A stretch of 8,482 bases of DNA from an uncultured Tissierellia bacterium (GCA_947278105.1 CAMYOR010000031.1:1-8482); one strand, 5' to 3'; positions 1 to 6,138 are shown, counted from the stretch's first letter. Numbers and translations: made by a program. The notes: a model not told the origin generated them from the sequence alone.

Positions 1-258
1 AAAGATGACCATGTTCGTTCTATTATTTCTCAGGGATGTGAACATATAAAAGGCTTTGTGAGATAATTATCTATATTTATAAAAACACCAAAATGGATCC
101 TTAGTTGTTCATGCGGACATATTAAGTACACAACGCTACACCATTCATTGCAAATCTGAGCCTATTCTTCCTTTTGCAAGAAGAGTCTCTAACATAGTTA
201 ATATCCCCTGATCGTCGTCCACGAGAAGAATTTTCTTATCATACATACTTTCCAACAT
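1..258 (-). pseudogene. Response regulator (receiver domain), frameshifted and internally deleted remnant
   Basis: From an ATG at 258 with a good ribosome binding site (AAGGAG, 262-281 region), the minus strand opens with DKKILLVDDDQGILTMLETLL. This is the first strand and acidic pocket (DDD) of a CheY-like receiver domain. The frame stops after 37 residues (TGA at 145-147). In another frame at about 48-74 it resumes with IDNYLTKPF, the conserved lysine and beta-5 motif of the same domain, followed by a stop and EIIERT. The spacing between the acidic pocket and the TKPF lysine is roughly 35 residues shorter than in an intact receiver domain, and the phosphorylated Asp region is missing. The gene starts about 40 bp downstream of MATE 1 on the same strand, so it was probably co-transcribed. 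It runs off the window, so any output domain is unseen. I infer it is non-functional. A sequencing error alone would not explain both the deletion and the extra stops. Confidence 0.75.
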
Positions 259-298
259 AGTGAGCTCCTTTGAATAACATTAAAGATACGCCAGGGTG

Positions 299-1684
299 CT
301 ATTGCTCAACCAACCACCCGCACTTTTTCCATCTGCTAAACTCCAGAGATGCCATGATGGCGCACAGTAGGCAGGTCAGGACATCTGCGATGGGTACAGC
401 GAAAAGTGCGCCGTCCAATCCCCAATGATAGGACAGGAGCAGCGCCAGGGGGATCAATAGGATACCCTGCCGAACCAGAGGGATCAGCAGTGAAAAGGTC
501 GGTTTCCCGATGCCCTGAAAGAAAGATGCCGTAGTCATGTGTACGCCGTACAGGAAAAACGCCATCATATAAAGCCGGAAACAATGGAACGCACAGTCCA
601 GATAGAGCGGATTGTCGGAGACAAAGAGCATAGCAAGCTGGCGTGGGAACAGTAGATAGATCAGGCACCACAGCGCCGAGATGATTAATGCGATCCCCGT
701 CGCCATACGGTAGGTTTTCCGCACCCGGCCATAGTTCTTTGCCCCGAAATTGTAGCCGTTGATAGGCTGGATAGCGGAGGATACGCCAACAAACATGGAG
801 TGTGCGATTTGATAGACCTTCATCATCATACCGTACACGGACAGGGCAATATCGCCGCCGTAAATACTGGCTGCGCCATAGACACGCATCAGGTTATTGA
901 GGACGATTTGCACCAGAGCGGTCAAAGCCTGAGTCAGCAGGCTGGGAAAGCCCAGCTTCAGAATCCTCTGCGTCAGCACCCAAGTCGGGCGCAGGGCTTC
1001 TCTTGTGAGACGGACAGTTTGAAGCCGACGCAGATAGAGCAGGCACAGCATACCGGCCGCGACCTCTCCGATCACGGTAGCAATACCGGCGCCCACAACG
1101 CCCATATTCAACACGAAGATAAATACCGGGTCAAGGATCAGATTGATGACAGCGCCTGTCATCATACATTTCATCGTATACTTTGGTGAACCGTCAGCCC
1201 GTATCATGGCGGTAAATGCGGGACAGATAAGCTGGAAGGGGATGCCATAGGCGATAGACCGCAGATAAGCAGCCGATTCCTCATAAGCGGTGTCGGTGGA
1301 GCCAAAGAGTCTTACAATTTGTGGCGTAAAAATATGGCAGACCAAAGCCATGACAATGCCGCTGGTAACGATCCAAGTAACCGCATGACCGAAGATTCGA
1401 TCCGCAGTTTCCTGATCTTTACGCCCCAGACACAAGCTGACATTGGCAGCGCAGCCGTCCCCAAGTAGCAGGGCGATTGCATTGACTAAAATGGATACCG
1501 GGAAAGCGATATTGACCGCTGCCATGCCGGTGATCCCCACACCTTGTCCTATAAAAATCTGATCGACAACGTTATAGAGATAATTGACCATGAGGGTCAG
1601 CGTTGTCGGAACAGAGTAGCGGAGCAAAAGTCTGGATAACGGCTCTGTTTCCAAAGGGCTTCTGGTTTTCTGTGTGTTCTCCAT
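299..1684 (-). CDS. MATE family multidrug efflux transporter, MepA type (MATE 1)
   Basis: This 461-residue polytopic inner-membrane protein fits the usual 440-480 residues and 12 membrane segments of MATE antiporters. These extrude cationic or aromatic drugs in exchange for Na+ or H+. Family signatures are VDQIFIG (residues 40-46), RADGSPKY (162-169) between segments 4 and 5, NLILDPVFIF (181-190), and the second-half counterpart QPINGYNFGAKNYGRVRKT. The start is ATG at 1684, with GGAAAGG about 10 nt upstream. The two other ATGs between SD and start are out of frame. The gene is led by a variant FMN-type riboswitch with a terminator, which points to a flavin-like or heteroaromatic substrate (inference). 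Codon use looks richer in C/G-ending codons than in MATE 2, suggesting separate origin or transfer. No terminator is seen before the response-regulator remnant 40 bp downstream. The substrate cannot be read from sequence. Confidence 0.96.
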   Translation of the reverse strand: MENTQKTRSPLETEPLSRLLLRYSVPTTLTLMVNYLYNVVDQIFIGQGVGITGMAAVNIAFPVSILVNAIALLLGDGCAANVSLCLGRKDQETADRIFGHAVTWIVTSGIVMALVCHIFTPQIVRLFGSTDTAYEESAAYLRSIAYGIPFQLICPAFTAMIRADGSPKYTMKCMMTGAVINLILDPVFIFVLNMGVVGAGIATVIGEVAAGMLCLLYLRRLQTVRLTREALRPTWVLTQRILKLGFPSLLTQALTALVQIVLNNLMRVYGAASIYGGDIALSVYGMMMKVYQIAHSMFVGVSSAIQPINGYNFGAKNYGRVRKTYRMATGIALIISALWCLIYLLFPRQLAMLFVSDNPLYLDCAFHCFRLYMMAFFLYGVHMTTASFFQGIGKPTFSLLIPLVRQGILLIPLALLLSYHWGLDGALFAVPIADVLTCLLCAIMASLEFSRWKKCGWLVEQ

Positions 1685-1734
1685 GATGCATCATCCTTTC
1701 CTGTCTTTGTATTACCCAACGGAAGGATTCCGCC

Positions 1735-1793
1735 AAAACAAAAAGCATCCAGCGGCAACATCCTCCCAATGGGAGTATCGCTGCGCCGGATGC
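1735..1793 (-). terminator. Intrinsic terminator of the MATE 1 riboswitch
   Basis: On the minus strand a long hairpin has outer arms GCATCC (1793-1788) and GGATGC (1750-1745). These are extended by GGCG/CGCC-like pairing and capped by a CTCCC-ATT-GGGAG inner stem. The run TTTTTGTTTT (1744-1735) follows directly. It lies between the aptamer and the MATE 1 ribosome binding site, so it would stop transcription before the gene. Its 5' arm can alternatively pair with an upstream segment (1828-1836). Confidence 0.85.
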
Positions 1794-1858
1794 AAATCTC
1801 CAGTTCTCGGATTTCGAGCAAAAAGAAGCATCCGGCAACCTACCGGAAAGCCTTCTTC
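1785..1858 (-). promoter_or_regulatory. Switching segment: antiterminator and anti-antiterminator helices
   Basis: The segment GCCGGATGC (minus, 1836-1828) is perfectly complementary to GCATCCGGC (1793-1785), the 5' arm of the terminator, so the two can form an antiterminator. The same upstream segment can instead fold back. AGAAGGC (1856-1850, the 3' strand of aptamer helix P1) pairs with GCTTCT (1829-1824), and CCGG (1846-1843) pairs with CCGG (1835-1832), leaving a hairpin followed by TTTTT (1824-1820). Forming P1 would break that fold-back. By this reading ligand binding favours the antiterminator and turns MATE 1 on. The pairings are seen in the sequence; the direction of the switch is inference. 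Confidence 0.6.
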
Positions 1859-1963
1859 TCCCTTCCAGACCTGACTGTTGGCTTCGGAATTGCACCGAAT
1901 TAGCTGATCGCTCGCGGGCTGTCACCGCCAGTAGAGAACACGCTCGTTTCCGAAGAAAACTTT
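1847..1963 (-). promoter_or_regulatory. FMN-type riboswitch aptamer, variant (likely altered ligand)
   Basis: The minus strand shows the conserved RFN/FMN core in order. There is GGCGGTGACAGCCCGCGAGC, then the P5-type hairpin ATTCGGTGCAATTCCGAAG, then CCAACAGTCAGGTCTGGA, and P1-closing GGGAGAAGAA. P1 is a 12-bp helix pairing 1963-1952 with 1858-1847, including two G-U pairs. Compared with ordinary FMN aptamers, the J1/2 GGGGC is GGAAAC (1951-1946), CUGAUUCGG has become CUAAUUCGG (change at 1901), and GCCGACAGU has become GCCAACAGU (change at 1879). The P2 stem-loop is also short and divergent. These changed guanines match those described around the FMN phosphate and ribityl chain. The adenines that stack on or pair with the flavin ring (here 1912, 1878, 1864) are kept. 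The pattern matches reported FMN-riboswitch variants placed before efflux pumps, which bind riboflavin, lumiflavin or lumichrome. Position correspondences were made by eye. Confidence 0.9.
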
Positions 1964-1996
1964 ACATTTTGTGATTTTCTCTGTATTCAGTTTCAT
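1922..1996 (-). CDS. Short leader ORF overlapping the riboswitch aptamer (hypothetical)
   Basis: An ATG at 1996 is preceded by GGAGG with 5 nt spacing, a strong ribosome binding site. It opens a 24-codon frame beginning MKLNTEKITKCKVFF and ending VLYWR. The stop TGA (1922-1924) is the conserved UGA inside the aptamer core GGCGGUGA. Translation would therefore run through P1, J1/2 and P2 and should disturb aptamer folding. It could be a regulatory leader peptide or the truncated start of a gene into which the riboswitch-pump unit was placed. No family is recognised. The SD is the only positive evidence that it is translated. Confidence 0.4.
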   Translation of the reverse strand: MKLNTEKITKCKVFFGNERVLYWR

Positions 1997-2096
1997 ACCG
2001 TCCTCCAAATTCAAATATTTTCTGTAATTTGAAGATCAGCACTACCATTCTTCGCTCCGACCTAAAAACATAATTACATCCAAAAATTTTGTTTAG

Positions 2097-2126
2097 TTGA
2101 GTTTATCACCATATTCAAGATATAAC
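2097..2126 (+). promoter_or_regulatory. Putative sigma-A promoter reading towards the hydrolase
   Basis: TTGAGT (2097-2102), 18 bp spacer, TATAAC (2121-2126). The -10 is one base from consensus and the -35 has TTGA. It would give the hydrolase a leader of roughly 240 nt. It overlaps the opposed promoter of the MATE 1 leader. Confidence 0.5.
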
Positions 2127-2128
2127 AA
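2100..2128 (-). promoter_or_regulatory. Putative sigma-A promoter of the MATE 1 riboswitch transcript
   Basis: On the minus strand, TTGTTA (2128-2123), 17 bp spacer, TAAACT (2105-2100). Both boxes are 4/6 matches. It lies about 130 nt before the aptamer, upstream of the short leader ORF. An alternative closer promoter was not convincing. Confidence 0.4.
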
Positions 2129-2132
2129 CGCT

Positions 2133-2373
2133 ATCCATTTAAGAACGCAGGAATGGATGGATCGCCGCCTTTTCTGGAATTACAGGCGGTGCATTGTGTA
2201 AGGCTTGGCAGCTCATTTTGAAGAGAAAATTTACCCAGAGCCAGTTTTTCTTTCATGATAAAATCAGATCGGATAGAGGAAAAAGCCCCCTGAACCGGCG
2301 AAAGGGGGCCCAATGTCTATGCAGGCCTTTTTTCTCTTACCGCAATCACCAGTTTTTTGGCAGGGAGGTAAAG
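2133..2373 (+). other. Untranslated leader of the hydrolase with several hairpins
   Basis: No protein-like frame is seen here, although the hydrolase frame stays open upstream to 2194. Hairpins visible are CCGCC/GGCGG (2165-2189) and GCCCCC/GGGGGC (2285-2309). A third possible pairing is of AAAGGGGGCC (2301-2310) with GGCCTTTTTT (2324-2333), which competes with the second hairpin. No known riboswitch class or T-box was recognised. The ribosome binding site GGGAGGT (2363-2369) closes the region. Confidence 0.4.
2279..2309 (-). terminator. Hairpin with U-tract on the minus strand
   Basis: GCCCCC (2309-2304) and GGGGGC (2290-2285) enclose a 13-nt loop and are followed on the minus strand by TTTTTCC. 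The form is that of an intrinsic terminator. No minus-strand gene ends just before it, so it may stop antisense transcription from the hydrolase region or be part of a leader structure on the plus strand. Confidence 0.5.
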
Positions 2374-3465
2374 ATGATCATTTGGATGATTCTATTCATT
2401 TTTTCAGTTTCTCTTATCTTCTTTACGGCTAAAAGGAAATTTTCCAGAGGCTGGATAAAGTCCCTTGCTATCCTTTTTGAAATTTTCCTGGCCCTATTTA
2501 TAGGTTTTCGGATTTTTTTCCCCTTTCTCCCCGTTTCAAAACCTACCGGGCCGCAAAAAGTCCAGGTCGATCGGCTCTATTACCGGCATGAAACCAAATT
2601 TCCGGCCATGGCAACGGAGGGAAAGGATAGGGAGATCCCGGTTCATGTCTACCATCCGGAAAAAATGAAAAAAGGAACTCATCCTCTTCTTCTCTTTTCT
2701 CATGGGGCTTCTGGGGTAGGAAGGTCTAATGAAACCTTGTTTTATGAGTTGGCTTCCCGTGGCTGTCTTGTTTTTTCCCTGGACCATCCTCATGATTCCT
2801 TTTTCTGCACCCTCTCTTCCGGGAAGAAAATTTTCGTGGATCAGGCTTTCTTAAAAGAAGCAATGTCCACCCAGGGAGGGGGGGACTTACAAAAGGATTG
2901 GGATCAGCTGAACCGGTGGGTGGATCCTCGAATCGAGGATATCAATTTTGTTTTAGATAAAATTCTGGATGGAAATGTGGATAATGCCTATGAAGATAAA
3001 ATCGATCCGAAAAGGATCATTTTAGCCGGCCATTCTCTGGGTGGGGCAGCGGCTCTGGCAATTGGCCGGCAAAGGCCGCAAGATGTCCAGGCCTTGGTAA
3101 TATTAGAGGCGCCTTTTGCAAAGGATATTCAAGGAATTAAAGATGGTAAGTATGTCTTTAATGAAGAAACCTACCCCAGGCCGATTCTTCACATCTATTC
3201 AGATGCTCTGTGGGGAAAAATGGACACCATTACAACTTACGCCTTGAATTTACAAATGATCAAGGCCAGGGATCCTCATTTTGTAAACCAACATATTCAA
3301 GGAGTGGGACACCTTGGCTTAACGGATATGTCTCTGGTTTCTCCCCTGCTTACCAATAAGATCGACGGAGGTTTGGACAAGCGCAAAGCCCCAGAGCCCC
3401 TGCTCGAAATTAATCAAATGGTTTTGGACTTTTTAAAAGATCAAAATTTATTGGAGTTGAAGTAG
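2374..3465 (+). CDS. Membrane-anchored alpha/beta hydrolase (PAF-acetylhydrolase / dienelactone hydrolase-like)
   Basis: The start is ATG 2374 with GGGAGGT upstream, giving 363 residues. The longer open frame from 2194 is not protein-like. Residues 1-18 and about 28-52 are hydrophobic, giving two membrane segments. The catalytic domain would then lie outside or on the membrane face. The hydrolase core shows HGASG (110-114, oxyanion region), the nucleophile elbow GHSLGG with Ser221, and a late VGHLGLTD with His313, as in PAF-acetylhydrolase-like proteins. The acid is less clear: Glu245 in ILEAPF or Asp277 in IYSDALW. The family cleaves esters such as lipids or acylated small molecules; the substrate is unknown. 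The gene stands alone between divergent MATE 1 and convergent azlCD. Function beyond serine hydrolase is inference. Confidence 0.88.
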   Translation: MIIWMILFIFSVSLIFFTAKRKFSRGWIKSLAILFEIFLALFIGFRIFFPFLPVSKPTGPQKVQVDRLYYRHETKFPAMATEGKDREIPVHVYHPEKMKKGTHPLLLFSHGASGVGRSNETLFYELASRGCLVFSLDHPHDSFFCTLSSGKKIFVDQAFLKEAMSTQGGGDLQKDWDQLNRWVDPRIEDINFVLDKILDGNVDNAYEDKIDPKRIILAGHSLGGAAALAIGRQRPQDVQALVILEAPFAKDIQGIKDGKYVFNEETYPRPILHIYSDALWGKMDTITTYALNLQMIKARDPHFVNQHIQGVGHLGLTDMSLVSPLLTNKIDGGLDKRKAPEPLLEINQMVLDFLKDQNLLELK

Positions 3466-3484
3466 TAAAACTCTGTGAGTTCGG

Positions 3485-3529
3485 AAAATGAAAAGGGAAG
3501 GGGAGGGCGGCAATTTACGCCCTCTTCCC
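3485..3529 (-). terminator. Intrinsic terminator of azlCD
   Basis: On the minus strand GGGAAGAGGGCG (3529-3518) pairs with CGCCCTCCCCTTCCC (3509-3495) around an A/T loop, with a two-base bulge, followed by TTTTCATTTT. It begins inside the azlD stop codon. The plus strand lacks a T-run after the same hairpin, so it serves the hydrolase only weakly. Confidence 0.8.
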
Positions 3530-3855
3530 TAAAACACAAATTGGACCAGAAGCATATAGCAAATGGTACCGCCTGCAATGGATAAAATCATTCTTCTTTT
3601 CCACACATGCAGACCGACCGTGACAAGAACTGCAAGGAGTTCAGGCAGACCGTGATTTCCCTCAAGAGGTGTGACATTTCGCAGGCAATAGACCACAAGC
3701 ATGGCAAAGATGGCACCGGGCAGAACTTTTCCTAAATACTGTACATATGGGGGCGTGGGCCGATTCGAACGAAAAAGTGCAAAAGGAAGAAAACGCGTCA
3801 GCATCGTTCCAAGCACGCACATGGAAATGGTGATGATCTGTTCGGTTATTGTCAT
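3529..3855 (-). CDS. azlD: Branched-chain amino-acid transport protein, AzlD family
   Basis: This small 108-residue membrane protein has about four hydrophobic segments. The N-terminal MTITEQIITISMCVLGTMLTR and the LPGAIFAMLVVYCLRN stretch (about 45-60) are typical of AzlD, the small subunit of AzlCD. AzlCD exports branched-chain amino acids (and the analogue 4-azaleucine in Bacillus subtilis); the E. coli counterpart is YgaZH. The start ATG at 3855 overlaps the azlC stop codon in an ATGA arrangement, so the two are translationally coupled. The stop codon lies at the base of the operon's terminator. Length matches the family (about 100-110). Membership is secure, exact substrate less so. Confidence 0.92.
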   Translation of the reverse strand: MTITEQIITISMCVLGTMLTRFLPFALFRSNRPTPPYVQYLGKVLPGAIFAMLVVYCLRNVTPLEGNHGLPELLAVLVTVGLHVWKRRMILSIAGGTICYMLLVQFVF

Positions 3856-4571
3856 GATTCTTTTCCCTCCATTTCACTTTCCAGCACTTTTCGAAAAGCG
3901 GTAAGTCCAATTAAAATACAGACCAAGGTAGGGATCATGAAATGATCAGGACCAAAGGCCAACAGACACCCAACGCTTGCGGCAAGGCCAACCCACTCGC
4001 AGATATGACGTTTTTCTTTGAGCCATTGTTCTGTGAAGATTACAACAAATAAAGCCGTCATGACAAAGTCAAGCCCCTGAGTATTGAACTGAAGAAGATT
4101 TCCCACTAGCCCTCCGGTCGTGGCTCCGCTAAACCAGTAAAAGTAATTAAGCAGGGTGACAAAGAAGTAAAACCAGCCGCGATCAATCCCTTCTGGAATA
4201 TCAGCGGTATAATTGATGCTGAAGGTTTCGTCACACAGGCCAAATATCAGAAAGCGTTTTTTCCAGCCCATGTCCTTAAACTTTTCCAGCATGGAAATTC
4301 CATAGAAAAGGTGCCGGGCCTGAATGACTAAGGTCATTATCAATGCCTGGACTGGAGCATAGGGGGCAAGCAGCATGCTGACGGTAACAAACTCCAAGCT
4401 GCCGCCGAAAATGGTCAGACTCATCACCATAGGATACCAAAAAGAAAAGCCCGACACGTGCATATAAATGCCATAGGTAAGGCCAATAAACCAGAAACCC
4501 AAAAAAATGGGGACGGTGTAAGGAAATGCGCATTTTAACGCATCGATAATAATTTTCCGCTTGCTTTGCAA
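3852..4571 (-). CDS. azlC: Branched-chain amino-acid exporter large subunit, AzlC family
   Basis: The 239-residue polytopic membrane protein shows AzlC signatures: the N-terminal block AFPYTVPIFLGFWFIGLTYG (about residues 15-34), GGSLEF near 57-62, QARHLFYGISM near 84-94 and GLCDETFSINY near 110-120. With AzlD it forms the exporter for leucine, isoleucine and valine. The start codon is TTG at 4571, supported by AAAGGAG 9 nt upstream; no in-frame ATG gives a full N-terminus. A promoter lies just upstream (4611-4639). Both genes are followed by a shared terminator, so this is a closed two-gene operon. No lrp/azlB-type regulator gene is present nearby. Confidence 0.94.
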   Translation of the reverse strand: MQSKRKIIIDALKCAFPYTVPIFLGFWFIGLTYGIYMHVSGFSFWYPMVMSLTIFGGSLEFVTVSMLLAPYAPVQALIMTLVIQARHLFYGISMLEKFKDMGWKKRFLIFGLCDETFSINYTADIPEGIDRGWFYFFVTLLNYFYWFSGATTGGLVGNLLQFNTQGLDFVMTALFVVIFTEQWLKEKRHICEWVGLAASVGCLLAFGPDHFMIPTLVCILIGLTAFRKVLESEMEGKES

Positions 4572-4610
4572 AATGAGGGTCTCCTTTCCTTTATTCTCTA
4601 TTATTCATGA

Positions 4611-4639
4611 ATGTTAATAGAGCAGACCAAAAAATTCAA
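4611..4639 (-). promoter_or_regulatory. Putative sigma-A promoter of azlCD
   Basis: Minus strand TTGAAT (4639-4634), 17 bp spacer, TAACAT (4616-4611), about 40 bp before the azlC start codon. Each box has four of six consensus bases. Confidence 0.5.
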
Positions 4640-4733
4640 GAATGGATCTTTATCCTCAAAAAAAGTCCAATACTGCGAGGCCATTCGCTTAGCAGGCACC
4701 GGGAACCTTATCAGAAAATAGGAGAAGATAAGA

Positions 4734-5240
4734 ATGGAAGAAATGTTAAATAGCGCTGGCATTGAACTTGTCGAAGCCTACAATCATCCAAAAGAAATTG
4801 GCGCCTTATTTTCGGAATATACTGATATGCTGATCAGAGGAAATCCCCTTTTTCAAAAATATCTTGACATGCAAAACTACGCCTATGAACTGGAGCATCT
4901 GGAAGAAAAATATGGGAAGCCCGGCGGCCGCCTCTATCTGGCCTACTATAAGGGAGAAGTGGCCGGCTGCATTGGACTTCGAAAGATAGACGAGCAAAAG
5001 GGCGAACTTAAGCGCCTATATGTTAAAGACAATTTTCGGGGAAAAAAGATTGGGGCTATGTTGGTGGACCGCATCATCGCGGATGCAAAAGAAATCGGCT
5101 ACCATTTTCTTCTTTTAGATACCCTGCCATTCTTAAAGGTGGCTCAGGACTTATACAAAACCAGGGGCTTTATGATCGTGGACCGCTTTAATGATAGTCC
5201 AATCTCTACCTCCATCTATATGCGCTTGGACCTAAAATAA
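4734..5240 (+). CDS. GNAT family N-acetyltransferase
   Basis: This cytoplasmic protein of 168 residues belongs to the Gcn5-related acetyltransferases, which move an acetyl group from acetyl-CoA to an amine. Motif A is clear: ELKRLYVKDNFRGKKIG (residues 91-107), where RGKKIG (102-107) fits the R/Q-x-x-G-x-G/A pyrophosphate loop of the CoA site. It is followed by the helix AMLVDRIIADAKE and by a motif B region LLLDT...LYKTRGF (126-146). The N-terminal 60 residues form the substrate side and resemble small unassigned acetyltransferases. The start ATG has AGGAGA about 8 nt upstream. It is divergent from azlCD and ends before a bidirectional terminator. The substrate is not predictable from sequence. 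Confidence 0.93.
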   Translation: MEEMLNSAGIELVEAYNHPKEIGALFSEYTDMLIRGNPLFQKYLDMQNYAYELEHLEEKYGKPGGRLYLAYYKGEVAGCIGLRKIDEQKGELKRLYVKDNFRGKKIGAMLVDRIIADAKEIGYHFLLLDTLPFLKVAQDLYKTRGFMIVDRFNDSPISTSIYMRLDLK

Positions 5241-5274
5241 GAGGGGAAGGGTGAAAAAAGTTCAAAATAAAAAG

Positions 5275-5310
5275 CCTCGCTCAGCGTTTCCGTCTGGGCG
5301 GGGACCTTTT
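5275..5310. terminator. Bidirectional intrinsic terminator between GNAT and DUF169 genes
   Basis: CCTCGCTCAG (5275-5284) pairs with CTGGGCGGGG (5294-5303) with G-U pairs and a 9-nt loop. The plus strand continues ACCTTTTATT. The minus strand leaves the hairpin into CTTTTTATTTT. It serves the GNAT gene from the left and the DUF169 gene from the right. Confidence 0.8.
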
Positions 5311-5339
5311 ATTCGATTGGGCTTTTTTTCTAGATCAAA

Positions 5340-5358
5340 GATCCTGCAAAACAGGATC
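5340..5358 (-). terminator. Short perfect hairpin downstream of the DUF169 gene
   Basis: GATCCTG (5340-5346) and CAGGATC (5352-5358) form a perfect 7-bp stem with a 5-nt loop, 22 bp past the DUF169 stop codon. Only TTT follows on the minus strand, so it is a weak terminator or a 3'-end stabiliser ahead of the stronger hairpin at 5275-5303. Confidence 0.45.
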
Positions 5359-5379
5359 AAACCGCTTCTCTTCCTTATA

Positions 5380-6138
5380 TTAGAAATCAAAGTAGGATTT
5401 GGGAAGGCCCGAAGAAGCATCGCAGGTTTGCCCATGCTGGGCGATGGGATAACGGAGACCATTTTTGTGCAGGCGCTTTAAGCCTTCAATCGCTGTTTGC
5501 AGCTGATCCGCAGACATCGCACAGACCACTTCATCGGGTTTAGCTCCGCCAAACTTGCGTTCGGCGAAACTGGGGATGGCGACCTGGGGCTTGCCGGTTA
5601 CCATGGCCCGAACCCAGGAGTTGCTGCAAGCTGTTTCACCGCCAAAGGTACATTCCATCTTCTCATAATTCATGTTCAGATAGCCGGAAAGGAGCAGGAA
5701 AGCCTGGGCTGTGTTTGGGTAGAGGACACAGACATCCGGTTCAATCTTACCTGCAGCCAGGGGCGAGATCACAGCCGCCTGGTAGGTTTTATCCAAAAGA
5801 TCCAGCTGCTCGTGGTGGGCCCGGGCTTTTTCGGGCTCGTTAAACCAGCCGCCCATAAAGATTTCACCGGTGAAAAATTCCTCATTCCGGTCTAAAAGCC
5901 CGTTCACCTGGGCGCAGTAGCGCATCGGAGCCATCTCTGGCAAGAAAAGCATGGTCCAATTGTAGGTAATTGCCTGCCACATCACCTGACAAAAGGTGAA
6001 TTTACCTCGGGGTATCCGAACTCTTTCAATTGCCTGGGCATCTTCCCTTTTCTCAAAATACTGAATTCCAACGGGGGTTTCCTGAAGTCTCAAATATTTA
6101 TTGAGATCAGAAACCATTTCATTAAAACGGTCGCTCAT
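5380..6138 (-). CDS. DUF169 domain-containing protein
   Basis: The start is chosen at ATG 6138, because AAGGAGG lies 5 nt upstream. The frame is open 10 codons further but those have no ribosome binding site. The 252-residue soluble protein, with no signal peptide or membrane segment, matches the DUF169 (COG2043) family. It has an N-terminal PVGIQYF (22-28), GKFTFCQVMWQA (45-56, Cys50), a central EPDVCVLYPNTAQAFLLL (133-150), GGETACSNSWVRAM (166-179, Cys171) and IPSFAERKFGGAKPDEVV (188-205). Several cysteines (50, 75, 137, 163, 171, 206, 239) are candidates for metal or redox chemistry, but no role is established for the family. It has its own near-consensus promoter and lies downstream of MATE 2 without a strong terminator between, so partial co-transcription is possible. 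Confidence 0.92.
   Translation of the reverse strand: MSDRFNEMVSDLNKYLRLQETPVGIQYFEKREDAQAIERVRIPRGKFTFCQVMWQAITYNWTMLFLPEMAPMRYCAQVNGLLDRNEEFFTGEIFMGGWFNEPEKARAHHEQLDLLDKTYQAAVISPLAAGKIEPDVCVLYPNTAQAFLLLSGYLNMNYEKMECTFGGETACSNSWVRAMVTGKPQVAIPSFAERKFGGAKPDEVVCAMSADQLQTAIEGLKRLHKNGLRYPIAQHGQTCDASSGLPKSYFDF

Noticed and set aside
800..1189. Plus-strand open frame of 129 codons
   Set aside because: Antisense to MATE 1. The His/Gln-rich product has no family features and there is no ribosome binding site.
1572..1925. Minus-strand open frame across the riboswitch into the MATE 1 start
   Set aside because: It overlaps structured RNA and MATE 1 in another frame, and the composition is not protein-like.
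2194..2373. N-terminal extension of the hydrolase frame
   Set aside because: It lacks a ribosome binding site, spans hairpins and has no protein-like composition. The ATG at 2374 has a strong SD and begins with a membrane segment.
4572..4733. Possible T-box or leucine-responsive leader before azlC
   Set aside because: No T-box TGGNACC-type motif or terminator hairpin was found on the minus strand, and the leader after the likely promoter is only about 35 nt.
5497..5895. Plus-strand open frame of 132 codons
   Set aside because: Antisense shadow of the DUF169 gene, which has clear family motifs.
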